Of a stretch of 64,000 nucleotides of DNA, positions 20,951 through 31,372 are shown in pieces. The DNA is from Isoetes taiwanensis (Eukaryota > Streptophyta > Lycopodiopsida > Isoetales > Isoetaceae). Each line of letters begins with the position of its first letter. The stretch's first letter is position 1. The DNA lies in NCBI GenBank assembly GCA_021234155.1, contig JAJEKV010000009.1, positions 11,540,546 to 11,604,545 of the forward strand, given 5' to 3'. A model generated the notes under the pieces. It was given only the letters and a program-made list of their open reading frames with translations, made no database searches and was not told the DNA's origin. Both the position numbers and the translations under genes were made by a program.

Positions 20951-23900
20951 CCAAACTGACTGGCACCCTGTCGACGTGGACCAATCAGCCAATCGCCAAC
21001 GTGGTTGCAATACAAGGCTCTTTCTAAATCCATAATCTTTTCTCCCGCCGCATATCTAGCCATAGTACCTTCTGACACTTTCTTTTTATGATATCCCACT
21101 TCGAGTTGCCAGCATTAAATGACATTCCTTCCTTTCGCGCCCGTCGGACATTAATGTTTGTACCTTCGCCAGCTGTCACCTCCGTTTGTTCATTCACGTC
21201 TCATCTCCACCGTTTATCGCTTCTCCCTTAACTGCTTGGGGACTTAGCCAAATTTTTGCCTCTCAATCGACTTCTTCGCATCTATCGCCACCTGGCACTA
21301 TCAACGGTTGCCGTTCATTCTACACACGCCCCTTCGCCACACCTTGTGCGCCCTAAAACCTTTTCGTCTATCTTCGTTTTCGTCTTCTGCTCTCCGCCCT
21401 CCGGCTTCTCACATCCGCTCTTCCAGTTACTTTCAGACGCTCTTCACCATGGCCGCTCCACCCAAATTCCCTCAACTTCAAGCTTCTGCTCCACGGGATC
21501 CGGCTCTTTTTGAGTCAGTAATTTTCTCAACACCCACCTTTCGCGATGCCCTAGCAGGTCCCAGTCGTGCCGTTGCGGAACGCCATGGGCTTTATGAATT
21601 TTCCAAGCAAGAACTTCCTGCACCAAATCCGGCGCAACTCATGCAGTTCGTCGCTCATATGATCAACATCACCGATGGATACGCCACCAAGGTCGATCAG
21701 ACCACCATTTTGCTTACAACAGGACTGCTTTCTCAGGTATTCCAGATTCCTCTTCATAGATCTTCTTTATCTTGGGCTGCCTTACAGGAACATGATGTCT
21801 CTCAGTATGGCCAAGCTCCTTATCAGGCCAACACCCATCGGCTCACAAACATTGAGAAGACCCACGATACTTTTGTAAAGTTTCTGTGGCGCAAATTCTA
21901 TGGGTATTCCATCAAGAATACCCACATCAATAAACCGTTCTACAACGTTGTTGTTATGGCTATCTACTCCCCTCATTCTATTGATTGGCCACAAATTTTG
22001 TTCCTCCGACTTCTCCATGAAATTGATCGCATCAGAGCTGCCCCTTCTTCTGGCTTGGAAACCACAGTGGGTGCTCATCTTCAAGCACTCATCCGTCATT
22101 GTCTTCCTCTTCCCGTTCCTGAGTCTCCTTTCACTTCTTGTGCATCCACTCATCAATCCTTTCATTCCCTTCCTCAACACCAGCAGGCTGAAACTTCACG
22201 CCCTCCTCTTTCTCCTGGTCATGTTCAACAAAATGCCAAGCCTATTTCTGTCTCTTCTTCCTCTATGGAATTCCTGCCCACAACTTCTCATCAAAATTCT
22301 CAGACGTCACAGACCAATCACCAACAGGGCCCTGTACCTCCACCTTCTCGACAAGTCCTGTATCAATACCAGCAAGATGTCCAAGCTGTTGTTCTCAAGC
22401 TACAGGACTCACAAGAAGTCTTCATGAATGATGTTCAAGCCTACATGGAGGCCACGGAAGTAGTTCACAGGGATCTCCAAGATGCCACCACACAAGTTCA
22501 ATCCCTGGAAGAAAAACTTCAACAGAAGCACGAGGCTCTTTTACAGGCCCGTGAAGCTCTCAAGACTGCACAAGACCAGACCACCCTGCTTGCTGATCAA
22601 CAGGCTCAGTTACAATCCACCATTCAGGAATTGCTTGAGCAGATCAAAGACAAGGATAAACTCCTTGGCGACAAGGATAAAGCCCTTGCAGATCTTCACA
22701 CCATGTACACTGAGCTCTCTCAAAATTACAACACTCAACTTCAAGAGCTCAAGGAGCGCAACGAGCAACTCCCCTCTCTCCAAGACCAACTGACCACGCT
22801 GCAAAATTAGGTCACATCTCTTCAGACTCAGCTTACAGAAGCACAGAAACAAAAATTAATTGATGATACAGAGATTGCAACGCTTCGCCTGCATACTCTT
22901 GGGCAATCTGCTTCACAGGGCATGCTCTCTCACAGACGGTTCCGTGATCAATCACGTCTCCTGCTCGAAAAGGATAATCAGATCCGCGACCTAGAACATC
23001 AACTCCAGCAAGCTGTTCAATCAGCGGAAGAAGCCCAAAATAAACAAGAGGGCTATATTGATATTGCTATCCGCATTCCTGTGGATTTCTCTACTCCTTC
23101 CAGTTATCTGGATTATGTGGTTGCCCGACGCCACCTTTTTCTTCTGAAGTGGTACGCGGCCGACGGCCAGGTTAATGCACAGCCACTACGCATCGCGGAT
23201 TTTCTAAGGATCTGGCCGGACCTTTCTGTCGTAGACAAAGGTTTACTTTGTGCCCTCTTAGTATTTGATCAAATCAACTGTGAGGATCCTGATTTGGTCA
23301 TCTTCAGAGTTGTTCAGCCGATGGCCTATATTTTTCATGATTTTTATCTGGCTGATACACAAGACAAATCCAGAGATGAGGCACATCGAATTTTTCAAGG
23401 CAACCCTCATGCTCACTGGTTGTTATTGGACACCAACCCGCATTTACAGGATCATGATCGGTCTCACACTCTTGGAACAGAGTACTTGCCTGAGCTTGCT
23501 CGTCACTTACCTCTGTGGCAAGCAGAAACGCTGGAACAGGTGCGGAAGAATTTAGCGCATCCTGAGGATCTTCAGTTTGCACAAATTTATATGCAGCACT
23601 TGGGAGGCTACAATCAACTGCGTGCCCTTCTGGAAAGCAAGACCATACCCACGGGTTGGGTTAATCCTCCTGTCTATACTCAGCTCTCTGCTTCAGATTG
23701 GGACCAGTGGTGCCGTGCTCTTGATCAAGATGAATTCAGGGAGCAGGCTCAGCAGCCCACGCCCACGGGCATGGCTCACTCTCCCTATGCTTCATTAGGT
23801 GTACCTCCACGCCCAAGGTTTCTCACCTCCGACTGGCGTCTTCCCTTTTGGACCAAGGTCTTGGACGGCCACGCTGGGTGGACTCCTCCTCAGATTTCCA

Positions 23901-23959
23901 CGGACCTCCGCTGGGATCCGCGTTTTGTTCGACGCTCAAATTGGGAGAATGGTGCCACC

Positions 23960-24974
23960 CAGGGCTCGAATTTGACGGCTTTCACGCCTGTTTTTTGGAT
24001 TTTTGCCCGTCAAAACAGGTGAAATTTTTTTTTGTATGGCAAATGAAGGGCATCACTTGGACAATTGCCTGTCATAGGGAAGGACAACTACAAGACATAC
24101 TCGTCGTTTGAAAGGCTAGGAACAGAGAAATGCCCGTCATTTCTTCTTGCTATATATCTATATATAAATTCTATAATTTATATTGAAATAGATTATTATC
24201 CCATTTTTCTAAACGAATTTAAAATATACATTCTAGAAACCAATGAACCATTGACTTAGAAATATATTGCATGTTGTATTGGATGCACTTGTTAGGAGGT
24301 TTGCAGATTTGAGTGAGATATTTAATGCCATGAAGTTCTTCAATCCATCTGCATATGCTGTGGATGATGTTGTAAGGAATGACGAGACTAAAGAATGGTT
24401 GGAAAAATTGCTTGCCAAGTTTGCTTCAAAAGTAGACATGGCTAGATGTTTGAGTGACAGGGATGACTTCGTTGAGACACTGGGCTGCCAAGAACAAAGG
24501 GATGGTGATGGCTTGGACTATTTGTAAAGATGAAAATGGAACATATGACAGTTGGAAGTTTTCCAGCATTGATGAAATAATGGCAATGTTGGTCATTCCT
24601 GGAAGCATGGCCTATTGTAAGAGAGGTTTCTCCGGTCAAAATGCTATTAAGAGTGCTATAAGATCGAGCATGAACTTAGAAACATTTGATGCCATAATGT
24701 GTGTATCATCGTGGAATGAACCTTTTGAAAGCATAGATTGGCAAGCATGTTACAAGGACTGGTATGAAGCAAAGCAAAGGAGAGGAATGCCACTTGAGTA
24801 GCCTTCTTTCTATCCATCTATGTTTTTTGAGGAAAAAAATTGGTTTCTGTCATCTTAAATTTTTTTATTGCATTTGAAAGGCATGAATTTAGGAACTTCC
24901 TGTCACGCGAAAGGGGAAAAATTATTTTGCCCGTCCGTAGAAAATTAAGGGCGGCCCGTCAAATTCGAGCACTG
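23960..24974 (+). mobile_element. hAT-superfamily DNA transposon, 1,015 bp, internally deleted
   Basis: Termini are CAGGGCTCGAATTTGACGG (23960-23978) and its inverse at 24956-24974, which reads CAGTGCTCGAATTTGACGG on the minus strand. The two 19-bp repeats differ at one base and start with CAG, as typical for hAT. The element keeps only the C-terminal part of a transposase and is too short to be autonomous. It interrupts the gypsy accessory ORF and is therefore younger than the gypsy insertion. Confidence 0.95.
24267..24801 (+). pseudogene. hAT transposase C-terminal (dimerisation) fragment
   Basis: Two overlapping frames together give ALVRRFADLSEIFNAMKFFN, then a frameshift near 24455-24480, then LRHWAAKNKGMVMAW and MLVIPGSMAYCKRGFSGQNA, ending MNLETFDAIMC and KDWYEAKQRR. 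The pattern of a Pro-Gly-Ser, then Cys-x-Arg-Gly-Phe-Ser, then Lys and Arg-Ser-Ser-Met-Asn matches the hAT C-terminal dimerisation domain of plant transposases. The catalytic core and BED finger are absent, so this piece has no transposase activity of its own. Confidence 0.85.
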
Positions 24975-25479
24975 GTGCCACCTTGGACCACACAGAAAAT
25001 TGGATCTACATCCCAAATGAGCGTGGATGGCAGACGCCCAGTCATGCAGTCCACGGTCTTGATACCTTTTTGACAAATGATGCCACCTCCCCGGATCCCT
25101 CAGTTCATCGACAAGCAGGCTTCTGTGTTGCTTTAAAGTGTCTTCTAATCAGCTCTCTAAATCGATAGTGCCCTATCTTTTATTGCAACCCAAATGCCAG
25201 CGTCAATGTCTTCGGACTCCAGACCTGCCTTCTCATGGAATGCCAGTTTGTACCTGCTGAAGCACACACTGCCCTTGAAGACATGGTACACTCAGGATTT
25301 CTCATTGACGCTCATCCTGCCATCGGTCTCCACACTCCTGAAGCTCTCCAGGCACGCCAAGATCTCATTGGCAACTATCATAATGGCCCCCGTCCTCATA
25401 CTCGTGAGGATGAATTTCAGACTGCTGGGTTTCAGCCATCAGAAACAGTTCCCCCTTTTCTTCAACCTGAGTGTCGTTT

Positions 25480-25491
25480 GGTGGGGGGGAG
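25480..25491 (+). promoter_or_regulatory. Gypsy polypurine tract
   Basis: GGTGGGGGGGAG directly precedes the right LTR (TGTTAG at 25492). Its position and purine content fit the plus-strand primer for reverse transcription. Confidence 0.85.
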
Positions 25492-26095
25492 TGTTAGTCC
25501 TGTACGTCTTGGTACAGGACTATTCATGCACACGACGGACCAGGTCAAGGCCAAGGATCCACAGTCAGGTGCAGGTCAGTCGTCAAAAGCCCCGCAAAAG
25601 ACCAAGCAGCAGACCACGAAGGCCACGGGCACGAAGAGGTCGAGAACAGACAAATGACGACCCGTCAAGCGTCAGCGTCAGCGTCAGCGTCAACGTCAAC
25701 GTGATTTCAGGCATTTCAAGAGGCACCGCCAACATTCCTGCAAATCAGGCCTCCTTCCAGGAGTCGGCACCGAAATCAGTCAGAGTGTCTATATTGGGCC
25801 AAAGGCCATTGTACTATATATATGAGTAGAGCTAGCCTTCAAGGGCTAGATGAGTTTTTGGTCTTATCTCACTTCTGTTTTCTCTCGATTGCGAGAGCCC
25901 ATGTATTATCATTGATATCAAAGAGTTTTGTTCTCATCATTGTGATCCTATTGTTTTCTTTTGGTTCTCTCTCTTTTCCTTTTCCTTGTTTCTTTTGCAA
26001 ATCCCGCATGACACAGCTACCGGATTCTCCTGTTTGATCCACGGGTCCTCACGGAGGGCTGTCTTGTAGGAATTCCCGAACCCAGACCCCAAACA
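25492..26095 (+). repeat. Gypsy 3' LTR (604 bp)
   Basis: Same ends as the 5' LTR. Differences seen by eye are about ten substitutions, one additional GTCAAC hexamer (near 25690) and an added AG dinucleotide near 25784. The TATA-like stretch and hairpin are conserved. It is followed by the target duplication AACGT. Confidence 0.95.
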
Positions 26096-26100
26096 AACGT

Positions 26101-28551
26101 AGTCACCAATAGTGTAAGGATCTCCCATGGTACTCTATTTTTGCAAAAAAGTTTGTGTCTGTCAAAAAGGGCACACATGTTTGCTGAAGGTCGACTTGAA
26201 AGACATGTCTAAATAAAGTTTTTTTAACTCACTTCTTAAGCATTGTATAATCTCTCTATTGTAATGTCTTCGCAGTTAAGTTGCAACAGCAACAAAATAT
26301 TACTTGGTCCAATGATCATGCTGCTGACTTAGTGAATGAATTCAAACTCCATGACCCATAAGGTGCGTAGTTTGCATTCTGTATTTATTTGTTGCATCTC
26401 TTGCTATATTATTTAACCATTACTTTCATTGCAAAATCAAGCTTCCAATCTGATTTGTTCAGAACTTTTGCATGCCTCATTCCCACCACCTTATATGCAT
26501 TTATACTCAGGTAATATGGATGGTAATTTACCTAGGCTCAAGTAGCTCTCCACCTTCGCCACAAGGAACATCTCTTGGACATTTATTTCACCTATTTTCT
26601 CAAGTAACTTTTCGCAACTTTATGATAAGAACTGCAAGCCCCTGTACAAGATGACATGTAAATGCTTCTATAATTAGAGTAGGGAGTGAGAGGGATCTCC
26701 ACATTTCAGGATACATCTATCCAACAAGCTATGCAAAGCATATATTTATTAGAAAAGCGTGCTCGCTTATTGAAGTGTACCTTAGTACTACCTGAGGTTT
26801 GTGAACCAGATATATATATGCTTTACCCCCCCAACACCTAGAGGTTATCACACAGTTCTTCAGACTCACCATCTCAACACATCGATATCTCATTCTTTGT
26901 TTTTTTATGCAATTTGCATATATGTTTGCCAACGTGGATATAGGACTACTGGTAAGATATTTATTGTTTTCCAGAACTAGCTTTGCACATAGAAAGAGTT
27001 CTTCACTTCCCATCTTCTCATTGAAGTCCATCTGAGTTTTTCACCCAAGAGTTCAACGCATGTCCCAAAGAGAACCATTACAACTTATGATGAATTTTCT
27101 TTCTAATTTAAGAATGAAAGTACAACCTTTTGAGACTTACACCCGTCTCAATTTAATGAGCCCACATGCACATGCAAATGTATTTTATTCTGTTGTGTTT
27201 TCTGAATCCTCATTTTATGCAAATGCTTTTGCAGAGAGCCTACTGCGTGTTGAATGCATCTCAGATAGATAACATTTTGTTATTCTTACCTCTCCCGATC
27301 TTGAACCATTTGTATGTGAACTTAGAGACTTTTTTGTGCATTAACAGGTGACTCTTTTCCTTTTTCCATTGGCTATAGACTTGGTTATATATATAGATTG
27401 TTGCTATTTTATGCATTGCTAGAGGAAGTTAATTCGGCAAGTCAATTCTACACTAGAAGCATATCAGATGTATTTAATCTCTTTGTGTTTTCTAATTGCT
27501 TTTTTTATGCAGATGCTTTTTAAATAGATAATATTTGGTAAATGATGTGTAAGGAGCTTACAATGGTACATAGATTATGTTATAAAATAGTAATAGCTTT
27601 TCTTTTGTGCAGGGCATTTCTATATATGTTAAGTTGGAGCAGATAATACTCAAGGCACCAAAAAAAGTCAGCTACATGTGGAGCAAATCTAGCCCTAGTA
27701 ATTGGTCTGTTGCATTATCAGAATTTAATCAAGTATAGTAGAGGATTATTTGTGATACACTATCTTTTATTCGACATGAAGATGACACATCTACTTCCAT
27801 TTATTCTCTTGCTCAACAGATCAACATGTGGCATTGCTTAAGGTGCATAACGACCAATCTTGAATGATGGTGGCACTCAAATGGAATCCAATATTGGATG
27901 GATGAGCTCAAGGTATGGAGATCCATGGAGGCTTCAAAAACTCTGCCAATAAAAAACCAACCTCTTTGTATCTTTAAGAAAACCATCTTATGCATAAGCA
28001 AAAGTAGCATTTTATATTTTAGAAGGTTGCTTCATGCTGCCCATGACGTTCATGTATCTGCCATATCAAATAGAAGTGGTTAAATAGTTTTACTTAATGG
28101 ACCATGCGCAGCTATTACTTTCTTCAACATGAAAATCAGTATTTGCTTTCTCACTTAGCACTGAGTGGAAGATAGAGATGATGTCTTGAATTCTGAACCC
28201 AATGTTGGTCTGATATTAGCAACGCAGATTTTGATAAGCACGTCAATAAAAGACAAATTTGTGCACTCTGTGTATACAAGGTACAAATTGTTCTTTATCT
28301 GCATTACTATTCATGTGCAAAAGCAAATTGTCTCTAAGACATGTCTTCGTTAACTGTTAGGCTATACTCATTGGCACTAGCAAACTGTTATTTTTCTATC
28401 TTTTGATTCTATAACACTAGAGACTATAAGATGTGTCTGTTAACGGTTAGGTTATATTGGCACTGTTGTAAGGCCCCATGTCAGATGAAGTTCGACGATG
28501 GTAGACAGCTAATATGTTTTTTTATTGTCATAGGTGGTGTCACTTGAGAAG
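26101..28551. other. Intergenic, A/T-rich, no gene recognised
   Basis: The sequence has several pyrimidine tracts followed by AG and short open stretches. One at about 26279-26359 reads KLQQQQNITWSNDHAADLVN, and another lies near 27613-27740. They could be decayed exons of the gene into which the gypsy element landed, but no product was recognised and no consistent exon chain could be built. Confidence 0.4.
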
Positions 28552-28790
28552 TTTGTGGTTTGGGTGCATATTCACACCGAGAGCTATCGGATGGGCATAT
28601 TTGTCCTTCATTCCTCGATCTGGACCGTATATAATGATTCTCATTTGTGGGGTATGCATGTACAAGTTTTTGTATACTATATATTGAGGTTTTCAAAATA
28701 CTATAAGGCTTAAGGGAACATGTATTGTAAGTTTTTAGAAGCTCTCCTGCTCTACGTAAACCCCCGTATGAATATGCACCCAAACCAAAG
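28552..28790. mobile_element. MITE-like foldback, about 239 bp
   Basis: GGTTTGGGTGCATATTCA near 28558 is repeated in inverse as TGAATATGCACCCAAACC near 28769, with the TTTG/CAAA pattern continuing outside. The interior has no ORF. Clear terminal duplication was not found, so superfamily is undetermined. Confidence 0.6.
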
Positions 28791-29760
28791 GGGGTTTGAG
28801 GGGGGTTTTAAATTTAATGTGTTGGATACAATGGTTTGTGTTAGTTAATATTAATGGTAGTTATGTGTTTGTTTGTCACGTTTGCATGCTTTTGCTTCCG
28901 AGGAGGCTTGATATAGATGCACAATGTGTGACTCATATTCACATTTTTTACTGCACTTTTGAAGGGCTTCTATCTCGATATGGCACCTGCTTTATAAGAT
29001 AACAATATAAATAAAAGAACTGCTTTTCAAAAGATTGGAGGAAGATTGAAAATATAAACAACTACAATGACATAAACAAATCCTCCAAATACCAAGTTCC
29101 GGATCCAGATCATACCTCTCACGGATAAAGTGTTTTTCGTAAGGCAGTCATGTATGTGACATGCATGCTTATGGCTGGAATTCTTGATTACATGCATTCA
29201 GTCTAGATACATGGAAGACACAAAAACTAAGTTCTTGAAAGGCACATGAAGTGGATTGGAGCCAAACAATTTGCTATGCTAATACCTAAAATCGGGGTTC
29301 TAGATAGTCGCACATCAATCTAAAAGAAATCATGGTACATGCGATGGATGGATAATAAAATGTTATATCATGCTGCATAGATAAAAACTGAAATGTATAA
29401 GGTAGGCAACATACCTGAGATACTAAAATAGAAGCATTAGGGATCAAGGATTCTATTCCAACTGGCGTGATGAAATGGAAGAGATAATAACTTCTCCCTT
29501 GAATCCCTAGCTGATGTTTTAGGTTCTTAAACTTCATACTAGTCACAGTGCTTCAAGTCAGGAGGACATGGAACACCAAGATGCCTTTGCTAAATCTATA
29601 AATCGCTTCCTCTAATCGGCCCACTTTCCCAGATGGATCACTTGGTCCAAATCCTATCCACTCTCCCAAGAAGGCCAAACCTTGATCGGCCGCTAAAGCA
29701 AAAAGCTTCACCTTTTAGGCTTCTCCCACCCAATCAGGTGTTGTCAAATCATCTAAACAT
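28791..29760. other. Intergenic, no gene recognised
   Basis: A G-rich start (GGGGGTTTGAGGGGGG) is followed by unremarkable A/T-rich sequence. Open frames are short and lack features of known proteins. It ends at E1 copy 1. Confidence 0.4.
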
Positions 29761-30783
29761 AATCCCATCGATCCGAGACATCGGATCGCCATTCTAGAAT
29801 GGGACGAGCATGCATGTTTTGCATGCATGCGGGCGGCGCATGCCCATTACAGTTGGGAGTTAAAGCTATTTTAGGCGCATTTACGCCCGACTTCTCATCG
29901 GCTTCCTCTTCTCTCTCAGCAGTACCTTATTCTCTTTGAATTGTTTCCAGGCAGGGGAGGGGCTTCTTCCTGCCTGGTTTGGCCAATTTGGCGTTTCTTT
30001 CATGCTGTCCTTTTCGGCCTTTAGCCTTCATCCTGTGACCTTCGTCCTCGATCCTAGTTTGTTAAGGAAGTCCTTTGGTATTCGGGCGGTTTGTTGGTTT
30101 CATGCGAGTCCCATTCTAGAATCCCATCGATCCGAGACATCGGATCGCCATTCTAGAATGGGACGAGCATGCATGTTTTGCATGCATGCGGGCGGCGCAT
30201 GCCCATTCTGGTTGGGAGTTCGCTATTTTAGGCGCATTTCTGCTTCGACTTCTCATCGGCGCTTCCTCTTCTCTCTCAGCAGTACCTTATTCTCTTTGAA
30301 CCCACCCTCCCCCCCTTCTTTGTTATTGTATTTTTATCGCGTGGCACGCGCGTAATCAGCCCCTCCACTCTGGGAGGTTTGTTTTGTCTTGTTGTTTTGT
30401 TGGTGATGTGCAGGTACAGGTTAGCGAGCGGCATCTGTTTCGACTTTTCCATTCGTGGGTTTTGGGAGCGATTTTTATGCCTTCCGTTTGTCCAAGCCCC
30501 TTGCCGAAGGCTTATCACTAGGGTTTTTCCTCGAAAACCCGAAAGGGCGGGGTTTTTTAATCCCGGTGATAAGCTTTCGGCAGGTACACTAGCCCAGTCT
30601 CTATTAGCATTGTATTTTGTTGGGGTCCAAATGATATAATTGGATTTTCCCTTTATTTTTTATGGGTAGTTCGCATGTGTGCGGCTACCCACTATCCACC
30701 ATTGTAGAAAATCTGCTGAGATGAATGAGAAGCAAGTCTAAGTCGGGCGGTTTGTTGGTTTCATGCGAGTCCCATTCTAGAAT
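29761..30783 (+). mobile_element. Non-coding dimeric repeat E1, copy 1
   Basis: Two related units are joined head to tail: unit 1 (29761-30120) and unit 2 (30121-30783). Both start AATCCCATCGATCCGAGAC or the same minus one A, share about 175 bp of head, diverge in the middle, and end with the same tail, TTGGTTTCATGCGAG then CCCATTCTAGAAT. The head holds three back-to-back inverted repeats (CGATCCGA/TCGGATCG; CCATTCT/AGAATGG; GCATGCATG/CATGCATGC). Unit 2 holds a long hairpin (30501-30584) and a second one (GGGTAG/CTACCC near 30665-30691). No coding capacity and no clean target duplication were found. The same dimer recurs at 44168-45188, so it spread as a unit. Confidence 0.8.
30501..30584 (+). 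other. Long hairpin with U-A-U core in E1 copy 1
   Basis: The left arm TTGCCGAAGGCTTATCAC pairs with the right arm GTGATAAGCTTTCGGCAGG over about 18 positions. Inside lie GGGTTTTTCCTCGAAAACCC, a GAAA loop with GGG, and GGGGTTTTTTAATCCC. The AAAACCC tract can pair with either flanking T-rich tract. The core is the one seen at the 3' ends of LINEs A-D, while the outer arms differ in sequence. Confidence 0.75.
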
Positions 30784-31372
30784 ACCAATGGTTAAAAAAA
30801 AATAAAGGAAAATCCCTAATTTTAGCACAACAACCGAACCTCAATATCACCTTATCTTGATTCCTAGCCTATCCACATGTTTCTAAAAATGAGTTGGAGC
30901 CTCTTTAAACAATTGGATCTTGATCTATACTAAAGAACGACAAGAAAAATAGTTGGCTAAAAATTCTCTGGTCTCAATCCTTGTCATTTTGCATCTCATT
31001 CTAACGAGCATCTCCACGCCTGCTTGTTAGTCTAATTTATCTGCATCTCCGTGTTTGCTTCTTGCCTCCTTAATCCATCGCTTCAGTTTATTTTCATTCC
31101 ATCATATCTTTGCTCTTGAATTTGGGCTGTTTATAGTACTCTGGCGATGTTCTCTAGTTCGTGCTCTTCTAGGGTTGTTGGCCAGATAATAAACACTTTG
31201 GTGTGGTCTCAATCAGCTGTTCCTGATCCAAAACTAAGGGTTGTTGATTGTTTCTTGTTAGCATCATCATACAATAAGAAAAGCAATGTGCCCTTCACCT
31301 AAGTGTGAGCGTAAAGATGATAATTGGTCAGTCCAGTATCGTTTTGAGTTTTACCCTTATGATCATGTTTAG
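30784..31372. other. Probable intron of the H+-ATPase relic
   Basis: No coding signal was seen. The stretch ends in a pyrimidine-rich tract and AG at 31371-31372, directly before the exon that starts [10 protein letters not shown]. Upstream exons of the gene were not identified in this window. Confidence 0.45.

Larger units (their letters stand above)
20517..21448 (+). promoter_or_regulatory. Spacer between pol and accessory ORF, possible divergent promoter
   Basis: This 0.9-kb stretch lies between the pol stop and the accessory-ORF start. It holds a 23-bp duplication (AGAGCCCTATTTACAAAAT twice, about 20589-20632). Two CCAAT boxes on the + strand (near 20981 and 20990) sit beside a minus-strand TATA box at 20942-20950. 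A pyrimidine-rich leader runs up to an ideal start context (CACCATGGCC at 21449). The left half encodes the antisense ORF. The layout resembles a bidirectional promoter, but start sites are not known. Confidence 0.5.
23952..24982. repeat. 8-bp target duplication GTGCCACC flanking the hAT
   Basis: GTGCCACC occurs at 23952-23959 and 24975-24982, exactly outside the terminal inverted repeats. The 8-bp length is the hAT hallmark. Removing the hAT and one copy restores the accessory-ORF frame (...ENGAT then LDHTENW...), which independently confirms the boundaries. Confidence 0.95.
21449..25491 (+). pseudogene. Gypsy accessory ORF, about 1,000 codons, coiled-coil, unknown function
   Basis: One frame runs from ATG 21449 (context CACCATGGCC) to the right LTR if the hAT (23960-24974) and one copy of its target duplication are ignored. 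It has two TAG codons, at 22808-22810 and 25166-25168. N-terminal about 210 residues: a globular-looking region (LYEFSKQELPAPNPAQLMQF, FLWRKFYGYSIKNTHINKPF). Next comes a Ser/Pro/Gln-rich linker, then a long coiled coil rich in Gln/Glu/Leu (about residues 320-560), then a Trp-rich C-terminal region (LFLLKWYAADGQ, WGxxx-type repeats absent). No env-type signal peptide, fusion peptide or transmembrane segment is evident. Position matches the env-like or accessory ORF of Athila/Tat elements. Function is unknown. An early in-frame ATG-less extension reaches back to about 21308. Confidence 0.8.
13913..26095 (+). mobile_element. Complete Ty3/gypsy LTR retrotransposon with post-pol accessory ORF
   Basis: The element is bounded by LTRs starting TGTTAGTCCTG and ending CCAAACA, and is flanked on both sides by the 5-bp target duplication AACGT (13908-13912 and 26096-26100). 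Order: LTR, primer site, gag, protease, RT, RNase H, integrase, a spacer with an antisense ORF, a long accessory ORF, polypurine tract, LTR. Removing the nested hAT leaves about 11.2 kb. By eye the LTRs differ at about 10 substitutions in 596 bp (near 1.7%) plus two small indels, so the insertion is fairly young. The coding frames nevertheless carry stops and frameshifts. The tRNA-Asp-like primer site and the extra ORF point to the Athila/Tat branch (inference). Confidence 0.95.

Noticed and set aside
21308-21448. Upstream extension of the accessory ORF to 21308
   Set aside because: The frame is open there, but no ATG exists before 21449, and 21449 has an ideal start context; the upstream text looks like a pyrimidine-rich leader.
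29761-30783. E1 as a retrozyme with hammerhead ribozymes
   Set aside because: The direct-repeat layout and size invite the idea, but no CTGATGA plus GAAA core in the correct arrangement was found on either strand.
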